Positions 5,725-8,419 of a DNA stretch of 8,419 nt are shown here, one piece after another. A program made the position numbers and the translations under genes. The notes beneath the pieces are model-generated. The model had not been told where the DNA came from. It did no database searches and saw only the letters and a list, made by a program, of their open reading frames with translations. The number at the start of each line of letters is the position of its first letter. Position 1 is the stretch's first letter. This DNA comes from Acidobacteriota bacterium (GTDB lineage Bacteria > Actinomycetota > Acidimicrobiia > Acidimicrobiales > UBA8190): assembly GCA_028872975.1 (NCBI GenBank), contig JAGWNV010000098.1, forward strand, positions 1-8,419. The letters are read 5' to 3'.

Positions 5725-6732
5725 ATGCCCGAAACCATGCGGAAGGTGGCGGTGGTGACCGGCGCCAGCGCCGGAGTGGGCCGGGCGACCGCCGTGGCCC
5801 TTGCCCGCGCCGGGTTCGACGTGGCGGCGCTGGCGCGAGTAGAGGCGGGTCTCGAGGCCGCCGTGAAGGAGGTCGAGGGCGCCGGAGGCCGGGGGCTGGC
5901 CGTGCCCGTGGACGTGGCCGACCACGCCGCCGTCGACCGTGCGGCGGCCGAGGCCGAGGAGGCGCTCGGCCCGATCGACGTCTGGGTCAACGACGCCATG
6001 ACCACGATCTTCGCCCCCTTCTGGGAGATCGACCCCGAGGAGTTCCGGCGGGCCGTCGAAGTCACCTTCCTGGGCCAGGTCTGGGGGACGCGGGCGGCCC
6101 TGGAGCGGATGCTGCCGCGCGACCGCGGCAGCATTGTGAACGTCGGCTCGTCCCTGGCGTTCCTCTCTATCCCGCTCCAGTCCGCCTACTGCGCGTCGAA
6201 GTTCGCCTGCCGGGGGTTCTTCGACTCCCTCAGGGCGGAGCTGATCCACCGGGGCAGCAACGTCCGGCTCTCGATGGTGCACCTGCCCGGGGTGAACACC
6301 ACCCAGTTCGACTGGTGCGAGAGCGACTTCCCCACCCATCCCCAGCCGGTGCCCCCCATCTACCAGCCCGAGGTCCCGGCCAAGGCCATCGTCGAGGTCG
6401 CCCTCGACGGGCGGCGGTCCAAGGTGGTGGGTTCCTGGAACAAGCTCGTCGTCCTGGCCGGGCAGTTCATGCCCGGTGTCGGCAACCACTACGCGGCCCT
6501 CGGCGCCTGGGACACGCAGCTGACCGACCAGCCGGTGGCGCCGAGCCGGCCCGCCAACCTGCGCCGGGCCCTCGACGCCGGCGCCGACCACGGGGCCCAC
6601 GGCATCTTCGACGACAGGTCCGGAGGGGTCCTCGACCCCCACTTCCTGCGCACGGTGCCACAGAGCGGGAAGACCCTCGCCAAGGCGGTGGCGGGCCGGG
6701 CGCGTGAGGTGTGGCAGCGGCGCGCCGGCTGA
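5725..6732 (+). CDS. SDR family NAD(P)-dependent oxidoreductase with long C-terminal tail
   Basis: Cytoplasmic Rossmann-fold dehydrogenase/reductase of 335 residues, longer than the classical 250. Seen: cofactor motif TGASAGVG (Gly13, Gly17, Gly19), catalytic Ser142 in VGSSLAF, and YCASK (Tyr155, Lys159). In place of the usual NNAG it has NDAM at 89-92; relatives I recall carry NNAM, so the Asp is a further change. After the core comes a tail with PQPVPPIYQPEVPAKAI (Pro-rich) and a DHGAHGIFDDRSGG-like stretch (about 292-305), both typical of this SDR subfamily, whose substrate is not established to my knowledge. Start ATG 5725 has AGGAGA at 5714-5719 six bases upstream. No acidic residue is obvious directly after the second strand (AALARVEAG), so NADPH may be preferred, but that is weak. 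It is preceded by a 236-base gap with a terminator and followed by 68 bases, so it probably forms its own transcript. It does not obviously belong to the uronate unit downstream. Confidence 0.9.
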   Translation: MPETMRKVAVVTGASAGVGRATAVALARAGFDVAALARVEAGLEAAVKEVEGAGGRGLAVPVDVADHAAVDRAAAEAEEALGPIDVWVNDAMTTIFAPFWEIDPEEFRRAVEVTFLGQVWGTRAALERMLPRDRGSIVNVGSSLAFLSIPLQSAYCASKFACRGFFDSLRAELIHRGSNVRLSMVHLPGVNTTQFDWCESDFPTHPQPVPPIYQPEVPAKAIVEVALDGRRSKVVGSWNKLVVLAGQFMPGVGNHYAALGAWDTQLTDQPVAPSRPANLRRALDAGADHGAHGIFDDRSGGVLDPHFLRTVPQSGKTLAKAVAGRAREVWQRRAG

Positions 6733-6750
6733 GGCGCGTGCCGCCGCGCC
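6733..6750 (+). terminator. Short GC hairpin abutting the SDR stop codon
   Basis: GGCGCG (6733-6738) pairs with CGCGCC (6745-6750) around a six-base loop, starting immediately after the TGA. No T-run follows. A six-bp GC stem is easily produced by chance at this base composition, so this is a weak call. Its position between two apparently separate transcripts is the main support. Confidence 0.28.
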
Positions 6751-6788
6751 ACCCACAGAGGTAGCCGCCGGGCGGAAAGGGGCGTCGG

Positions 6789-6794
6789 TACACT
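6789..6794 (+). promoter_or_regulatory. Candidate -10 box TACACT for a leaderless uronate-gene transcript
   Basis: TACACT fits the actinobacterial -10 consensus TANNNT. Six bases separate it from the GTG at 6801, so transcription would start at or next to the start codon itself. The gene lacks a Shine-Dalgarno at normal spacing: the nearest purine run, GGAAAGGGG at 6774-6782, is 18 bases from the GTG. Both facts fit leaderless initiation. There is no recognisable -35 box at 17-18 bases further up, which is common for such promoters. Confidence 0.45.
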
Positions 6795-6800
6795 CGGCCG

Positions 6801-7598
6801 GTGGACCGGCCCGGTGGCGTCGCCCCCTCCTTCCGGCTCGACGACCGGGTGGCGGTCGTCATCGGCGGCACCGGCGTCCTCGGGAGGCGCATCGCCGGGG
6901 CCCTCGCCGGGGCGGGTGCCCGGACCGTGGCCGTGGGGCGCGACGAGGCCAAGGGCGAGGAGACGACCGCGGCACTGGCCGGCCTCGACGGCGACGTCGC
7001 CTTCGAGCGCTGCGACGCCACCCGGCGAGCCGAGCTGGCCGCCCTCGTCGGCCGCCTGCAGGCGTCGCACGGCCGAATCGACGTGCTCGTGAACGCGGCA
7101 GGGGTCAACTCGGGGACGCCGTTCCTCGAGATCACCGACGAGGAGCTCGAGCGCATCGTCGCCACCGACCAGCTGGCGGTGGTCCGGGCCTGCCAGGAGT
7201 TCGGCCGGTACTTCGTGGCGAGGGCCACCGGGGAAGGGGTGGGTGCCAGCATCGTCACGGTGGGGAGCACGGCGGCGACGGCGCCGCTGTCGAAGGTCTT
7301 CACCTACGCCATGGCCAAGGCGGCGGTGCACAACCTCACCAGGAACCTGGCCCGCGAGTGGGGACCCCTCGGGATCCGGTGCAACGTCCTCGTCCCCGGC
7401 TTCTTCCCCGCCGAGCAGAACCGGGCCCTGCTCGACCAGTCGAGGGTCGAGGCGATCGTGGACCACACCCCGCTCGGGCGCCTCGGTGTCCCCGACGACC
7501 TCGTGGGGGCGGTGCTCCTCCTCGCTTCGGACGCCGGACGCTTCGTCACCGGCGCCGAGATCGTGGTCGACGGCGGCTTCGGCGTCGCCGGCATCTGA
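6801..7598 (+). CDS. SDR-family oxidoreductase, probable D-mannonate (fructuronate) oxidoreductase
   Basis: Classical-length SDR of 265 residues. Seen: a cofactor loop GGTGVLG at 22-28, NAAG at 98-101, catalytic Ser156 in VGSTAA, YAMAK (Tyr169, Lys173), and the usual C-terminal TGAEIVVDGGF. The GGxGVLG form, rather than GxxxGIG, occurs in the SDR-type mannonate oxidoreductases such as Bacillus YjmF. Together with the one-base overlap with uxaC, this supports reduction of D-fructuronate to D-mannonate with NAD(P)H (inference). Alternatives are another uronate or sugar-acid SDR such as a KduD- or gluconate-5-dehydrogenase-like enzyme. The GTG start gives 16 residues before the first beta strand, typical for relatives; the next in-frame GTG (6849) would remove that strand. 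The stop TGA shares its last base with the ATG of uxaC (TGATG), so the two are translationally coupled. Transcription may be leaderless from TACACT at 6789-6794. Confidence 0.85.
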   Translation: MDRPGGVAPSFRLDDRVAVVIGGTGVLGRRIAGALAGAGARTVAVGRDEAKGEETTAALAGLDGDVAFERCDATRRAELAALVGRLQASHGRIDVLVNAAGVNSGTPFLEITDEELERIVATDQLAVVRACQEFGRYFVARATGEGVGASIVTVGSTAATAPLSKVFTYAMAKAAVHNLTRNLAREWGPLGIRCNVLVPGFFPAEQNRALLDQSRVEAIVDHTPLGRLGVPDDLVGAVLLLASDAGRFVTGAEIVVDGGFGVAGI

Positions 7599-8419
7599 TG
7601 GGCGACGGCACGTCGGGGTTCCTCGGCGACGACGTCCTGCTGTCGGGCCCCACGGCCCGGGTGCTGTTCCACGGCACCGCCCGTGAGGCGCCGATCGTCG
7701 ACTTCCACAGCCACCTCGCCGCCGCCGACGTGGCCGGCGACCGGGTCTACGAGACGCTGACCGAGCTGTGGCTCTCCGAGGACCACTACGTCTGGCGCGC
7801 CATGCGCCTCGCCGGGGTCGACGAGGCCCTCGTGACCGGCGGCGCCGACCCCTGGGACACCTTCTCGGCGTGGGCGGCCGTCATGCCGCCTCTGGCCGGC
7901 AACCCCCTCCACCTCTGGGGGCACCTCGGCCTGCGCCGGGTCTTCGACATCGACCTGGCCCTGCATCCCGGGACGGCGCGCGAGATCTGGGACGAGGCGA
8001 ACGCCCAGCTGCCGAAGCTCGGCACGCGGGCCCTGCTCGGTCGCTTCGGGGTGGAGCTCCTGGCCACCACCGACGACCCCGCAGACGACCTGGCCGCCCA
8101 CCGGCGGCTCCGGGAGGAGCCCGAAGGCCGGCTCACCGCCCGGGTGGTCCCCACCTGGCGGCCCGACGGGGCCCACCGGCTCCTCGCCGACCCCCCGTCG
8201 TGGAACGCCTGGGCCGACCGCCTCGAACAGGCCACCGGCGTCGCCGTCACCGACCTGACGTCGCTCACCGCCGCACTCGAGGCGACGCTCCGGCGCTTCG
8301 ACGCCGCCGGGGCCCGCTCGAGCGACCACGGGCTCGTCTGCGTCCCGGACGAGGAACCGGACGCGCTGGTGGCCGACGGCGCCGTGCGCCTGGCCCGCAG
8401 GGGCGTCCGGCCCGCCCCC
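7598..8419 (+). CDS. uxaC: Glucuronate (uronate) isomerase, N-terminal 274 residues, cut by right edge
   Basis: Amidohydrolase-fold isomerase converting D-glucuronate to D-fructuronate and D-galacturonate to D-tagaturonate, the first step of hexuronate catabolism in the cytoplasm. The frame starts at ATG 7598 and stays open to the window end. The full enzyme is about 470 residues, so roughly 200 are missing. Recognisable UxaC landmarks in order: metal-site DFHSHL (Asp35, His37, His39), LWLSEDHYVWRAMR (about 60-73), FSAWAAVMPPLAGNPLHLW (around 90-108), TTDDPADDLAAH (157-168), WRPD (187-190) and SDH (242-244). This order and spacing match E. coli UxaC closely. The start overlaps the TGA of the upstream SDR by one base. 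CGCCGG-type sequence lies in front rather than a clear Shine-Dalgarno, so reinitiation from the upstream gene is likely. Genes for mannonate dehydratase or a uronate transporter would be expected past the right edge. Confidence 0.94.
   Translation, partial: MGDGTSGFLGDDVLLSGPTARVLFHGTAREAPIVDFHSHLAAADVAGDRVYETLTELWLSEDHYVWRAMRLAGVDEALVTGGADPWDTFSAWAAVMPPLAGNPLHLWGHLGLRRVFDIDLALHPGTAREIWDEANAQLPKLGTRALLGRFGVELLATTDDPADDLAAHRRLREEPEGRLTARVVPTWRPDGAHRLLADPPSWNAWADRLEQATGVAVTDLTSLTAALEATLRRFDAAGARSSDHGLVCVPDEEPDALVADGAVRLARRGVRPAP

Noticed and set aside
5614..6756. 380-codon open frame antisense to the first SDR
   Set aside because: Low-complexity shadow of a gene with a full SDR motif set on the other strand.
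6467..8329. Long minus-strand frames opposite the second SDR and uxaC
   Set aside because: No recognisable domain; the sense genes match their families throughout and end exactly where expected.
1..8419. CRISPR arrays, tRNA or rRNA genes, insertion sequences, attachment sites, defence systems
   Set aside because: I looked for regularly spaced repeats, cloverleaf-like segments, transposase motifs and terminal inverted repeats and found none; the window is filled by ordinary metabolic and envelope genes.

Overview
The window is very GC-rich, gene-dense bacterial DNA. Codons end overwhelmingly in G or C, GTG starts are used, and gene content includes a WS/DGAT-type acyltransferase and a Mtb32A/PepA-like serine protease. 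This points to a high-GC actinobacterium. An acidimicrobial-type lineage is possible but is only an impression; no rRNA, tRNA or other marker is present to fix the taxon. Coding is close to continuous and the longest stretch without a gene is about 236 bases (5489-5724). I see no insertion sequence, phage gene, CRISPR array or structural RNA.

Left third (1-3635): lipid and ester metabolism. A membrane-anchored HSL-type alpha/beta hydrolase (minus strand, cut by the left edge) diverges from a wax ester synthase/diacylglycerol acyltransferase (plus strand) across an 82-base gap. A hairpin follows the acyltransferase, then a dienelactone-hydrolase-family protein. One divergent gene makes neutral lipid and the other is a plausible ester hydrolase, so the pair may control storage-lipid turnover, but that link is inferred.

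Middle (3636-5533): a small protein resembling the DUF6295 family, whose start region has a reading-frame ambiguity, lies 46 bases ahead of a single-pass membrane trypsin-like protease with a C-terminal PDZ domain and a Gly/Pro/Trp-rich cytoplasmic tail. A strong GC hairpin 15 bases after the protease stop probably ends this transcript.

Right third (5725-8419): a 335-residue short-chain dehydrogenase of a long-tailed subfamily stands alone. After it comes a tight two-gene unit: a second short-chain dehydrogenase, probably an SDR-type fructuronate/mannonate oxidoreductase, overlapping by one base the 5' part of uxaC (glucuronate isomerase), which runs off the right edge. Together these would take D-glucuronate to D-fructuronate and on to D-mannonate. 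A TANNNT box placed seven bases before the GTG start suggests leaderless transcription of this unit.

Nothing here is clearly a new system. The points most worth checking are the DUF6295 start, the SDR-UxaC pairing with its candidate leaderless promoter, and the active-site substitutions in the dienelactone-hydrolase homologue.
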